Shown: one piece after another, positions 13,011 to 21,765 of the stretch
Position numbering within the stretch: the first letter of the stretch is position 1
Layout of the letters: the number at the start of each line of letters is the position of its first letter
IMG/VR virus record: IMGVR_UViG_3300021960_000500
Location: 1-24,003 of that record
Length of the DNA stretch: 24,003 nt
Reading direction: 5' to 3' (one strand)
Source: a virus
Position numbers and translations under genes: made by a program
Notes under the pieces: model-generated
The model's database searches: none
Seen by the model: the letters and a program-made list of their open reading frames with translations, nothing else
Told to the model about the DNA's origin: nothing

Positions 13011-13038
13011 TGACTTTTACAAATAATTTCTCTATAAT
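13010..13038 (+). promoter_or_regulatory. Sigma-70-type promoter for the plus-strand oxygenase
   Basis: TTGACT (13010-13015), 17 bases, TATAAT (13033-13038) on the plus strand. The predicted start near 13045 gives a leader of about 18 bases before the GTG at 13063. It overlaps the start region of the divergent 631-residue gene, whose late box is at 13041-13048. Confidence 0.78.
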
Positions 13039-13040
13039 GT

Positions 13041-13048
13041 TATTTATT
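13041..13048 (-). promoter_or_regulatory. T4-type late promoter (AATAAATA)
   Basis: AATAAATA on the minus strand, 30 bases before the ATG at 13010. It overlaps the expected start site of the plus-strand promoter, so the two cannot easily be used at once. Confidence 0.65.
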
Positions 13049-13062
13049 AATCTATTATATAA

Positions 13063-13695
13063 GTGGCATATTCTTCGATTTGGTATTTTTCAAAAATACC
13101 CATAGAGCTTACAGATCTAATTTGCAGAGAAGTGTCATCTTTTGATAATGAATTACAGACATCAGAGATAATTCAGACAACAAATAATCAACTAGATATA
13201 GACAAACGCAGAAGATCTAGTAAACATTCTTGGATTCCATCCAGTCATTGGATACATGGATTATTGTGGCATTATGTAACGTTGGCTAATAGAGATAATT
13301 TTTTATACGATATCGAATGTATAGATGGAGGAATGGTTCAATATACAAAGTATAATAAAGGTGATTTTTATGCGTGGCACTCAGACACTCTTATAGACTA
13401 TTCGTATAAACCAAAATATACCAGGACAGAAACTGAAAGTATTGCTGAAGACAAATTTAACTTACTAGGAGAATCGTCAAGAAAACTATCCTTTGTAATG
13501 CAATTAACAGATGAATCGGAATATGAAGGTGGAGAAGTTCAAGTTATGGACTCTACTGGTGAGTTATATTCCGTCCCAAGAGAAAGGGGTGCGGTAATAA
13601 TTTTTGATTCAAGACTGACACATAGAGTAAGAAAAGTACGTTCTGGTATCAGAAAAAGTTTGGTTGGTTGGGCGGTTGGTCCCAGGTGGAGATAA
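13063..13695 (+). CDS. 2OG-Fe(II) oxygenase, prolyl-hydroxylase-like (PKHD type)
   Basis: A 210-residue protein with a prolyl-4-hydroxylase-type double-stranded helix: MVQYTKYNKGDFYAWHSD (91-108, H106 and D108), KLSFVMQLTD (141-150), YEGGEVQV, then RGAVIIFDSRLTHRV (175-189, H187) and R197 in GIRKSL. These are the Fe(II) and 2-oxoglutarate ligands. The order fits PKHD-type hydroxylases, which hydroxylate proteins or small iron-uptake related targets. The start is a GTG directly after an in-frame TAA; no Shine-Dalgarno site is visible. It is the only oxygenase here on the plus strand and the only one with its own sigma-70-type promoter, while the fibre gene behind it has a late promoter. Confidence 0.85.
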   Translation: MAYSSIWYFSKIPIELTDLICREVSSFDNELQTSEIIQTTNNQLDIDKRRRSSKHSWIPSSHWIHGLLWHYVTLANRDNFLYDIECIDGGMVQYTKYNKGDFYAWHSDTLIDYSYKPKYTRTETESIAEDKFNLLGESSRKLSFVMQLTDESEYEGGEVQVMDSTGELYSVPRERGAVIIFDSRLTHRVRKVRSGIRKSLVGWAVGPRWR

Positions 13696-13698
13696 ATA
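13691..13698 (+). promoter_or_regulatory. T4-type late promoter (GATAAATA)
   Basis: GATAAATA on the plus strand, overlapping the TAA stop of the oxygenase and 29 bases before the ATG at 13728. A good ribosome site (GAGGA, six or seven bases) follows. It would drive the fibre-like gene, the subtilase and perhaps the exported proteins. Confidence 0.72.
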
Positions 13699-13727
13699 AA
13701 CAAATAGAGGGAACCTGAGGAAATTTA

Positions 13728-16700
13728 ATGTCTAGACTTGGCATCAATACAGGAAATAATGCAAACGATGGTCAAGGTGATACGCTGCGTGCAGCGATGG
13801 GGAAAATTAATAGTAATTTCCTAGAAATATACACCACACTTGGCGATACAGCTAACGTTATCAGTTATGCAAGTACAGCTGGAATTGCCACTTTGGCAAG
13901 AAATCTTGCAAATAGTCCAATCATAGAAGTTGATGGTATCGTAAACTCTGGTATTACAACCACTGAACATATTGAAGTAAGAAACATTACTTCTACTGGA
14001 ATTATTACCGCAGTTCAATTCGTTGGAGATGGTAGTCAATTAACAGATGTTATTGCTACAAATCCTGGTATTGAAATTCTAGATGAGAATGTAAGACGAG
14101 GTGTAGCGAGAGAAATCAACTTCGGCGCAAACGTACTCGTAACCGCACCAGATGTAAACGGTAGAGTAACAGTTACCGTTCCTGCTGGAACCGATTCCAC
14201 AAACTACTCAAACTTTGCTGGAATATCTTCCTATGCAGATTCTGCTGGCATTGCTACTCACGCTACAACCGCAGATGTAGCAGCAGATCTTTCGGGTTCC
14301 CCAGATGTAGAACTAGGAAATGTAACCGCAGGAATTATTACCGCAACAGAATTTATCGGTGATGGTTCTAAGATTACTGGAGTTGTCGGAGAAGGTTCTG
14401 GTGTTAGAGTTGAAGATAATGGAATCATCGTTGGTGTTGCAGGAACAATCAACTTTGGTGGAGACCTAGACGTTGGTCCTATCATCGGCGGAAGAGTTAC
14501 AATTACTGGAAGTGGAATTGCCACAGGTATTGATGGAACTCCAGACGTAGATCTTAGAAACGTAACTGCTGGAATCATAACGGCAACCTTCTCTGGTGAT
14601 GGTTCTCAACTAACTGGAATTCCTAGAGGTTATTGGGATAAGAGTCTAGTTGGACTCAACACAGTAGATAATGTTGGTATTGGTACAACTGCAAAACCAA
14701 ATTACGCTCTTGACGTAAGTGGATCTGTTTCATTAAGAAATGATGCAACTATTTCTGGTTCTAGATTTAGTACAACATCTGGTGGACAGGCATCCTTCAC
14801 ACTTCCAAGTTCTCCAGTTTCTATTAGTGGAGGAAACGGACAAACATCAATAGAAATTCAACAACTCAATAACGAACCATTCAGAGTTCGTTACATGGGT
14901 AAGTTTGATAGTACCCTACAAATTGGAACATCGTTCTACAGCGATACGGTATCAATCCCTGATTATAAGAATGCAATATTCATGGATGGGGGTCGCTCCT
15001 GTATTGCAGTAGGTACCGGCATTACAATGTGTGGTATGTCTGGTATCATTACCGCAAATGGATTTGTTGGCGATGGTTCTGGCATTACTGGTATTCTAAC
15101 TGGTGCAGATGTAGAAACTGCGGTAAATGCAGGTCTAGTCGGTTATGCAACACAAGGTTACGTTAATAATTCTATTGTTGGACTTCTTACTTCTGGAGCT
15201 CTAAATGGATACGCAACAGAAAGTTGGGTTGAGAATGAAATTTCACTAATCCCAACCTTTGGTGGAGATTACAATGATCTCGTTAACAAACCATCTATTC
15301 CAGCAGCATTAAATGATCTTACAGATGTAAACGCATCTACTCCTTCGAATGGTCAAGTGCTGAAGTGGTCTGGTAGTGCTTGGGTTGCAGCAGCAGACCA
15401 AACTGGTGCTGGTGGAGTTGGTATTGGATTATCTGATCTATCTGTAACTCAGAATCCAGCAGGAATTGCTTCGTTAACATACGACAACACCACTGGAATT
15501 TTCTTATATACTCCACCAAACCTAACAGGATATGCAACTACAGATTCTATTAGTAGTTTCATAACATCTGCTGCTTTGGTTGGATATGCAACAGAAGGTT
15601 ATGTTGACAACTCTATAAGTATCTCTGGATTCATCACCTCAGGATACCTACCTCAAAATAACTATGCAACCACAACTACAATCGAAGCATATGGTTATGC
15701 AACTCAAGTTTATGTAGATACTCAAATTGCAGGAGTTTCAAGTTTCACTGGTGCTGCAAGTACAATCACTTCCCTTAACATTGATCAGTGGACACAGGCC
15801 TATAGTTGGGGCAACCATGCTAATCAAGGATATCTAAATGTTTATACTGAAACATCGACACTACAAGATGTAATTGATAGAAGTGGAATTGCAACTGCAG
15901 ATGTTACAATTGTAGGAATATTAACTGCGACTAACTTTAAGACTCCTGGTGGAACATCTTCTCAGTTCCTAAAAGCAGATGGAAGTTTTGATAGTAATAC
16001 TTATCTATCAGATGTTACTATCACTGCAGGTTCCGGAATTGATGTAGTAGAACTTTCAGAAGGAAACTTCATTATTACCTCAACTGGAGGAGGTGGTGGT
16101 GGATCAAATCTGATCATAAACGATGATGGTTCTTTAGTTGGAACTGCTGGAACCATTGATTTTGGAATCGGTTTATCCGTATCACCAGTATCCGCTGGTG
16201 TTGTTACTGTAACTGGAATAACAACTTCTAATATAATATCAGACTCTTTAGAAGTTTCTGGAGTTTCCACATTTAGTAATGACGTAACCGTTAATGATGG
16301 TGGACTAACTGCAAGTAGACTAAATGTTTCTGGAATTTCAACATTCCAAAACAATATACAAGTAAACTTAGATGCTATAGTTTCTGGTATTGTATCTGCA
16401 ACTGCTTTCTATGGAGACGGTTCTGGCCTTACTGGTATTAATGGTTCTGGAGTTTGGACTACTGTTGCCAGTGGAATCATCACTTCCAAAAATGTTGGTA
16501 TTGGAACTGACGTAGCTTCTTCCGCATTAACAGTGGAGGGAGATGGAAGATTTAGTGGTGTTGTTACTGCCACTAGATTTGAAAGTGCCTCTGCAGGTAC
16601 TCCAAGTATTGATTCTCCAAATAATCTTAATATCAATGCAATTAACGTTGCAATTAGTACAGACTTAACAGTTGGTGGAGATCTTACAGTAAATGGAAGT

Positions 16701-17246
16701 TTTGTTGGTGCTGCAAGTAGCATTAACGTATCAACTGGTCATGGTAATGTTGATCAAACTGGAAGTCTTGTATTTACTCTTGGTGGAGCTGGCAATAGTC
16801 AAGCTTATATTGATGCAGCATCATACAATCCAGGAACAAATACTTTGAGTGTAGACAATGTAAAAGTCACTGGGATAACAAGTTCCAAGACTTATTATGC
16901 AACTACTACTGTTGGTGATGGTACTGATGTGGGATTTGCAGTTAAGTATTATATAACAAACAATGCAACAACTGCATATCGTTTTGCTGGTCCTGGTCTA
17001 TTAAATACTACAGATAATCCAACATTCTATCTACAGAGAGGATTTTCTTACATCTTTGAAAACTCTACTGGCGTAAACCATCCATTCAGAATCCAATTTA
17101 CAGGAACAACCATCGGTGTGGGTACTTATGTAACAGGTTCTCAAACTGGAACTCAAATATTTACGGTTCCATTCGATGCACCATCAAGTTATGAGTATCA
17201 ATGCACGATTCACGGTGGCATGGTAGGAACATTTAACGTAGTATAA
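13728..17246 (+). CDS. Long fibre-like virion protein with GDGS repeats and cupredoxin-like C-terminus
   Basis: A 1172-residue protein. The N-terminus (NDGQGDTLRAAMGKINSNF) matches a module common at the base of phage fibres. Next come five GDGS(Q/K/G)(L/I)T repeats, starting near residues 100, 211, 290, 448 and 896, each after an ITA or VTA strand. A middle region has repeated GYAT-x-YV units (about 475-660), suggesting trimeric stalk. The last 60 residues resemble a type 1 copper protein: H1118 (VNHPF) and C1159-x2-H1162-x2-M1165 (QCTIHGGM). Likely a tail or capsid fibre. The subtilase follows after two bases, so processing by it is possible. Confidence 0.82.
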   Translation: MSRLGINTGNNANDGQGDTLRAAMGKINSNFLEIYTTLGDTANVISYASTAGIATLARNLANSPIIEVDGIVNSGITTTEHIEVRNITSTGIITAVQFVGDGSQLTDVIATNPGIEILDENVRRGVAREINFGANVLVTAPDVNGRVTVTVPAGTDSTNYSNFAGISSYADSAGIATHATTADVAADLSGSPDVELGNVTAGIITATEFIGDGSKITGVVGEGSGVRVEDNGIIVGVAGTINFGGDLDVGPIIGGRVTITGSGIATGIDGTPDVDLRNVTAGIITATFSGDGSQLTGIPRGYWDKSLVGLNTVDNVGIGTTAKPNYALDVSGSVSLRNDATISGSRFSTTSGGQASFTLPSSPVSISGGNGQTSIEIQQLNNEPFRVRYMGKFDSTLQIGTSFYSDTVSIPDYKNAIFMDGGRSCIAVGTGITMCGMSGIITANGFVGDGSGITGILTGADVETAVNAGLVGYATQGYVNNSIVGLLTSGALNGYATESWVENEISLIPTFGGDYNDLVNKPSIPAALNDLTDVNASTPSNGQVLKWSGSAWVAAADQTGAGGVGIGLSDLSVTQNPAGIASLTYDNTTGIFLYTPPNLTGYATTDSISSFITSAALVGYATEGYVDNSISISGFITSGYLPQNNYATTTTIEAYGYATQVYVDTQIAGVSSFTGAASTITSLNIDQWTQAYSWGNHANQGYLNVYTETSTLQDVIDRSGIATADVTIVGILTATNFKTPGGTSSQFLKADGSFDSNTYLSDVTITAGSGIDVVELSEGNFIITSTGGGGGGSNLIINDDGSLVGTAGTIDFGIGLSVSPVSAGVVTVTGITTSNIISDSLEVSGVSTFSNDVTVNDGGLTASRLNVSGISTFQNNIQVNLDAIVSGIVSATAFYGDGSGLTGINGSGVWTTVASGIITSKNVGIGTDVASSALTVEGDGRFSGVVTATRFESASAGTPSIDSPNNLNINAINVAISTDLTVGGDLTVNGSFVGAASSINVSTGHGNVDQTGSLVFTLGGAGNSQAYIDAASYNPGTNTLSVDNVKVTGITSSKTYYATTTVGDGTDVGFAVKYYITNNATTAYRFAGPGLLNTTDNPTFYLQRGFSYIFENSTGVNHPFRIQFTGTTIGVGTYVTGSQTGTQIFTVPFDAPSSYEYQCTIHGGMVGTFNVV

Positions 17247-17248
17247 AA

Positions 17249-19183
17249 ATGAACAAATATACAATCTCAGTCACATCTCCAGAATATTGGCAGGAGATCC
17301 ACGATCTCCTGTGTGATGAAACTTCTTGCGATCATATACCAGATAGACAAGTTTCTTGTTGTGATGAGAAATTACATAGTCCTACTAGAGGAACGTTTGA
17401 ATTAAGTGAAGAAGAAGTTGAAGATTTAAAAAATCATGAACATATTGAGTGGATTGAATTGGATCCAACTGAATACAAAGATGAATATCCAAAACCAGGT
17501 CACTATATCAAAAGATTCAATAAAAATGTGAAAGTATATCGTGACTTAGATTCTTCTGGGATTCCCGCAACAAATCCAACTTCTTTAGAATTAGATAGAA
17601 CTGGGTGGGGACTTGTTAGAACTGGAATCAAAACCGCAGGAGACTTTTGGGGTGAAAGATGGGGAACATCTGGTGATGCTCCACCAATTAATGGAGATGT
17701 TAGTTATAGTTTAACTGGAAAAAACGTTGACGTAGTTATTCACGACTCTGGTGTTCTTGCAGCTCACCCAGAGTTCTTAGATGAAAATGGAGTATCTAGA
17801 GTAAGAGATATTGTTTTAGATGGCCCATATTACATAGATCCAGATTATTTTGACACTAATAATCTAACTTATACTAGATGGGATGGTAGAGTTGGTTGCA
17901 CCACAACCGCTGCAAGAAACTGGTGGATTAGTGGATCAAACAGATCTGTTGGATTCAGTACAATTGGTACAGTAAGTGTAAGTACAGGGTACATAGCATC
18001 CCCCGCTATTGGAGTAGGTAGTGATGGTTCTAATAGTATGACTAGTGGACATGGCACTGCATGTGCTAGTTTAATTGCTGGAAAAACTCTTGGACTTGGA
18101 TTTGAGGCTAATATATGGAATATGTCTGGTATCGGTGAACCAGCATCAATGAGTATTAGCATCGAACAAAATTATGACTTGATGAAATTATTTCACTTAC
18201 ACAAACCCGTCAATCCAGAAACGGGAGTAAAGAACCCAACACTTATCAATGGAAGTTGGGGATATCAAGCTGCATTTTTATCCTCCAGTACTGTTACATA
18301 TTTGTTTAGAGGGGAAACTGGTACTTTTACAGGAAATGATCCAGTCACAGATCAAGTGACCGCTATGAAGACTGGGTTAAATGCTCAAATTGCTGGCGTC
18401 CAAGAATCTTGGTCTTCTTCATCTCGTTCAAATTCCACCGATACTGCTGGTAGGGAACTAATGGATGCAGGAGCAATATATGTTGCTGCAGCAGGAAACA
18501 ATAACCAAAGACTTGGTGTAGGATCATCAGATCCCGATCGTCTAAATTATATGTCCGATAATTATTTCGGTTCAACAGATCCAAGATCACACTTCCCAAG
18601 TAATTGCGTCCCTTGCAACCATAGGGACTGGATGAACCCACAAGGTATCGGATTTAACTCTACCACTGATCCAGAATGGCATCCAGTAATTTGTGTCGGT
18701 GCTATGAATGATGAGTTTTATGATACTCAATTAAGAGAAGCAAAAGCAAGTTATTCTAACAATGGTCCTGGAATTGATGTCTGGGCACCTGCAGATGAAA
18801 CTCTAGGTGCAGGAACAAATAATGTTAGTGGATATACTGATTATCAAAGATATGATGACACTCGTTTTTACGATTGTAGATTTAATGGAACATCTGCAGC
18901 TGCACCAGTAGCTACATCAGTATTATCAATATATCTTCAAACAAATCCAACAGCAACATCGAGAGATGTAAAAGAATGGATAAACAAACACGGTTCTGTA
19001 GTCGTTGCAGACGAACAGTTCCAAGATAGTGAACCAGACGATACTCAGACAAACTATTGGACATTCAGTTACACTCTAAGAGGTGCAGAAAGGAGAGTTA
19101 TTTACAATCCTTACGCTAATGATACTATTCCAAAAATTGAAGGTGTCAATATTTCTGGTGGATTAAATATTAAGATGCAGTAA
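17249..19183 (+). CDS. Subtilisin-family (S8) serine protease
   Basis: A 644-residue protein with a complete catalytic set: D166 (VIHDSGVL), H268 (SGHGTACASLIAG), oxyanion N417 (YVAAAGNNNQ) and S549 (FNGTSAAAPVAT). Residues 1-75 resemble an I9-type propeptide (ELSEEEVEDLKNHEHIEW then IELDP) and carry four cysteines (22, 27, 37, 38). There is no signal peptide, so it would act in the cytoplasm, in the virion, or after lysis. It starts two bases after the fibre gene without a clear ribosome site, which suggests coupling. Proteolytic maturation of virion or fibre proteins is a reasonable role; substrate unproven. Confidence 0.9.
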   Translation: MNKYTISVTSPEYWQEIHDLLCDETSCDHIPDRQVSCCDEKLHSPTRGTFELSEEEVEDLKNHEHIEWIELDPTEYKDEYPKPGHYIKRFNKNVKVYRDLDSSGIPATNPTSLELDRTGWGLVRTGIKTAGDFWGERWGTSGDAPPINGDVSYSLTGKNVDVVIHDSGVLAAHPEFLDENGVSRVRDIVLDGPYYIDPDYFDTNNLTYTRWDGRVGCTTTAARNWWISGSNRSVGFSTIGTVSVSTGYIASPAIGVGSDGSNSMTSGHGTACASLIAGKTLGLGFEANIWNMSGIGEPASMSISIEQNYDLMKLFHLHKPVNPETGVKNPTLINGSWGYQAAFLSSSTVTYLFRGETGTFTGNDPVTDQVTAMKTGLNAQIAGVQESWSSSSRSNSTDTAGRELMDAGAIYVAAAGNNNQRLGVGSSDPDRLNYMSDNYFGSTDPRSHFPSNCVPCNHRDWMNPQGIGFNSTTDPEWHPVICVGAMNDEFYDTQLREAKASYSNNGPGIDVWAPADETLGAGTNNVSGYTDYQRYDDTRFYDCRFNGTSAAAPVATSVLSIYLQTNPTATSRDVKEWINKHGSVVVADEQFQDSEPDDTQTNYWTFSYTLRGAERRVIYNPYANDTIPKIEGVNISGGLNIKMQ

Positions 19184-19188
19184 AAGTA

Positions 19189-19195
19189 CTAAATA
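19189..19195 (+). promoter_or_regulatory. CTAAATA box, possible late-promoter variant
   Basis: CTAAATAAA on the plus strand in the gap between the subtilase and the exported 168-residue protein, 25 bases before its ATG. Same core as at 10426-10432 and 9718-9724. Confidence 0.4.
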
Positions 19196-19220
19196 AAAAT
19201 AGCGTTTGAAGACCAACTTA

Positions 19221-19727
19221 ATGAAAAAGTTAGCTTTGCTCTTCGGCATGGTTTTGATGGCAGCGCCCGCACACGCTGATCTTACTCATAAACTTTCTTC
19301 ATCAGTTCAACTGACTGTGAATGCTGCGGCAACCAATGTTCAAAGAGTTGGTAACTCCTACTCTGTATCTGGTAATGGGGTAACTCTTGATGTTGGTGGT
19401 GGGTCAAAAGGAGCTGCTGACCTTGCTGTCGGTGGACTCGGCACACTAACTAGTGGTGTTGCTGGTGGATCTCTTCCCACAGCATACCAGACAACAGACG
19501 GTGCTTCATTCACCTTCTCAAACTCGTTTACTGCTGGTGACACTATTCAAACTTCTGCTCCTACTGTAGGTGCTGTTGATGCTTATTCTAATCAAACTTC
19601 TACTGCTGCTGGTTCTGCTGGGTCTCTTGCTGGTACGATTACGTCGGCAGGATCAGTAACTCTTACTGCTGGTGGTGCTGGTACTTCGGCAACAGGACAA
19701 TACGTTTCCGAAATTACTATCAAGTAA
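19221..19727 (+). CDS. Exported Gly/Thr/Ser-rich protein
   Basis: A 168-residue protein with a clear signal peptide (MKKLALLFGMVLMAAPAHA, cleavage before DLTHKL). The mature part is rich in Gly, Ala, Thr, Ser and Val, with beta-prone stretches (SVSGNGVTLDVGGGSKG; AGSVTLTAGGAG) and no cysteine. I chose the ATG at 19221 because it begins the signal peptide; a TTG at 19206 is possible. It may form beta-rich surface or periplasmic material. Related in style to the next two genes. No family recognised. Confidence 0.75.
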   Translation: MKKLALLFGMVLMAAPAHADLTHKLSSSVQLTVNAAATNVQRVGNSYSVSGNGVTLDVGGGSKGAADLAVGGLGTLTSGVAGGSLPTAYQTTDGASFTFSNSFTAGDTIQTSAPTVGAVDAYSNQTSTAAGSAGSLAGTITSAGSVTLTAGGAGTSATGQYVSEITIK

Positions 19728-19742
19728 CAATGGGACTTAGTT

Positions 19743-20210
19743 ATGGTTTTCCAAATCCTCAAGGGTGTCAATGTTCAAACTGCACTGGCACCTCTTTCTG
19801 CAACTGTTGCTCTCATTGCATTGTTTTCTGGGCAAGTAAAAGCGGTTCCAGTAGTTCCAAACTTCACACAGGGCTCGATGACTTCCCACACGGAAACAAC
19901 GAGTACGGTAACAGAGACAATTAATTCAATAGATTATAATACGGGTTATCAATATACAGTAACAGGTAGTGGTATTACAGCATCAGGAAATCTTTCACCA
20001 GGAACAGGTGCTAATAATGTAACAATCGAAGGAGTGACTTCATCATGGACAGGCGTCAACAGCAGACCAACATTCACACAGACAACACCAGGAGCAGCGT
20101 TTCAGTTCACAGAAACGTATCAAGGCCCTGGTTTAAGCAATCAAACAATTATTCAAAGAACTACCGAAATTCAAAGCGTCACCGACACTACAAGTATCTT
20201 TACGCAGTAA
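19743..20210 (+). CDS. Exported Thr-rich protein
   Basis: A 155-residue protein with an N-terminal hydrophobic segment that reads as a signal peptide (APLSATVALIALFSGQVKA, cleavage near residue 34). The mature part is rich in Thr, Ser, Gln and Gly (TSHTETTSTVTETINS) with beta character and no cysteine. It lies 15 bases behind the 168-residue gene and overlaps the long frame of the next gene by 166 bases. No family recognised. Confidence 0.72.
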   Translation: MVFQILKGVNVQTALAPLSATVALIALFSGQVKAVPVVPNFTQGSMTSHTETTSTVTETINSIDYNTGYQYTVTGSGITASGNLSPGTGANNVTIEGVTSSWTGVNSRPTFTQTTPGAAFQFTETYQGPGLSNQTIIQRTTEIQSVTDTTSIFTQ

Positions 20211-20947
20211 TCCTAAGTGTCGCATCCTTCACACTGGTCGAACAAAGAGTTCTTGCTGAGACTGTTGGCGGCGTTAGCGCCACTGCTGCTCCTGTGGCTA
20301 ATTCCTCTGGCAGTGTCACAAACCAAGCAATCCAAGTCCTACAAGGCCCCTATATCACCAACACCTATGGTGGTGGAATCCAGTGTCAGGGCCCAACTCT
20401 AAACATAACTCCATTTGTCACTGGTGCTGGTTCAATGCAGAAACCATATGAACCATACTATAGGGATCCTGTATATGATATGCGTGACCTCAACGATGAT
20501 GGGTCTCTGGATAACCCAGGCAACATTCTTTACCATGTACCCACCAGAACAGGTCAAAAAGATAACTATAACCTCTCAGTAGGTGTCAGTGCTACCTGGA
20601 GTATCCCACAAGATAAGAAGCTTCAAGATCAGTGTAAACAAGCAGCAGCAACTCAGATCGAGTTACAACAGCAACTAATTGCTAACAAACGTTTAGACTT
20701 TGAAATAGCCAGACTCAAGAACTGTGGCGAGTTAATGAAAGCGGGAATTTTATTTCACCCCAAGTCACCATATCATAAAGTCTGTGCAGACGTGATACTA
20801 GTTAATCCTCCTGGAGTTGTTGCACCTCACGTTCACTCTATCCCTTCGGCTTCAAGACAGACTTCAAGGCCCTTATCGCCTGTGTCCTCTCGCGCTGAAG
20901 ATCTCGGCGCTCCCTTACAGACAAGACAGGGACAGACTTCCCCCTAA
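20045..20947 (+). CDS. Exported protein with uncertain start (up to 300 residues)
   Basis: The frame holds a signal-peptide-like segment (YLYAVILSVASFTLVEQRVL, cleavage after A71), then a mature region with a Cys pair and a helical part (QCKQAAATQIELQQQLIA) and a Pro/Ser-rich end. The only ATG in front of the signal segment is at 20045, deep inside the previous gene, and would add 50 very basic residues. No ATG, GTG or TTG lies nearer, so either the long overlap is real or a rare start is used. The 3' end runs 110 bases into the convergent gene. Function not recognised. Confidence 0.65.
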   Translation: MDRRQQQTNIHTDNTRSSVSVHRNVSRPWFKQSNNYSKNYRNSKRHRHYKYLYAVILSVASFTLVEQRVLAETVGGVSATAAPVANSSGSVTNQAIQVLQGPYITNTYGGGIQCQGPTLNITPFVTGAGSMQKPYEPYYRDPVYDMRDLNDDGSLDNPGNILYHVPTRTGQKDNYNLSVGVSATWSIPQDKKLQDQCKQAAATQIELQQQLIANKRLDFEIARLKNCGELMKAGILFHPKSPYHKVCADVILVNPPGVVAPHVHSIPSASRQTSRPLSPVSSRAEDLGAPLQTRQGQTSP

Positions 20948-21635
20948 TAGAAGCAATCTTTTTCATCACTTTCTTGACGGTTGGTTTAATAACCTTGAGT
21001 AGGACATCCGCCAACGGTTTTGCCATAAGTGCAGATGCAGTTGCAACGACAGCGATACCACCAGTAGTCATCACAGTTCCTGCAGGAGGAACCCCAGCAA
21101 TAATTTGTTCTGGAATGGAAACTTTCTCAGTGATTTGGATGCACTGACCATCTATAATTTTATATCCACTTACTTTCTTTCTAAAACCTTCTAAGTATGT
21201 TCCAATAGGTGCTGTTTCCTGTTGTACTTCTGTAGGACACTCTATCTTTGGCTTATTGACAGTTACCGTTGATGGTGGAGTTCTTGGTATCTCTGGTGTT
21301 GGTAACTCAGGTGACTCTGGTGTTTCAGTTTTATATCCAGATATCTGAGAACCATCACTAAATACCATACTCTCAGGAGAATATTCTATTGGATTGAATG
21401 ATGGGATAGTGGCATCACAATACACCATCGATCCATTCTCATCATCCTGTGCGAGTTTCTTGTTTTTGCCAGCATCAGGATGTGATTCTACACAACCAGG
21501 AAGATTGACGATAGGAGTCCCTATCTGTTGCGTTACTGGAACAACAGGCGGTATTGCTTGTGGTGATTGAATCAACGAATTAGGAATTTGTGGTACATTC
21601 AAACTCCTAATTTGTACTTCTCGTATCTCAGGCAT
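20838..21635 (-). CDS. Pro-rich protein with hydrophobic and cationic C-terminus
   Basis: A 265-residue protein. Residues 1-140 are rich in Pro, Ile, Ser and Glu with repeated PxIP/PExP motifs and two cysteines. A conserved-looking part follows (about 140-170, YLEGFRKKVSGYKIIDGQC). Then comes a hydrophobic stretch (MTTGGIAVVATASALMA, near 195-212) and a very basic end (KPTVKKVMKKIASIRGKSV). I chose the ATG at 21635; one codon earlier is a TTG. It is the last gene of the minus block and converges with the exported plus-strand gene. Function not recognised. Confidence 0.72.
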   Translation of the reverse strand: MPEIREVQIRSLNVPQIPNSLIQSPQAIPPVVPVTQQIGTPIVNLPGCVESHPDAGKNKKLAQDDENGSMVYCDATIPSFNPIEYSPESMVFSDGSQISGYKTETPESPELPTPEIPRTPPSTVTVNKPKIECPTEVQQETAPIGTYLEGFRKKVSGYKIIDGQCIQITEKVSIPEQIIAGVPPAGTVMTTGGIAVVATASALMAKPLADVLLKVIKPTVKKVMKKIASIRGKSVPVLSVRERRDLQRERTQAIRALKSVLKPKG

Positions 21636-21748
21636 CAATCATTGTCAGTGAAAAAATTCCAAATGCCAGAGTAAAAGTGATAAAAGAACACATAAAGAAA
21701 GAACTTTCCCTCAGTGTCTCTGTTTTTTCTTTTTCTTGTTGTAGTCAT
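21628..21748 (-). pseudogene. Small membrane-protein gene with apparent frameshift
   Basis: Starting at the ATG at 21748 the frame gives a 37-residue peptide (MTTTRKRKNRD...) ending at 21635. The +1 frame over the same bases has no start codon near, but reads QQEKEKTETLRESSFF followed by MCSFITFTLAFGIFSLTMID and ends at 21628, a typical small single-pass membrane protein that overlaps the next gene by eight bases. One extra base in the run near 21737-21741 would explain it. Alternatives are a non-standard start or programmed frameshifting at the A-rich run. Confidence 0.45.
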
Positions 21749-21765
21749 AATTAAATTTTATTTTA

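Noticed and set aside
14258-16723. Long minus-strand Pro/Thr-rich frames opposite the fibre gene
   Set aside because: They mirror the GDGS and ITATxF repeats of the real gene on the plus strand and have no ribosome sites or neighbours.
19730-19924. Cys-rich 64-codon frame (QGCQCSNCTGTSFCNCCSHC)
   Set aside because: It is an out-of-frame reading of the signal peptide region of the gene at 19743-20210; the real frame gives a coherent exported protein.
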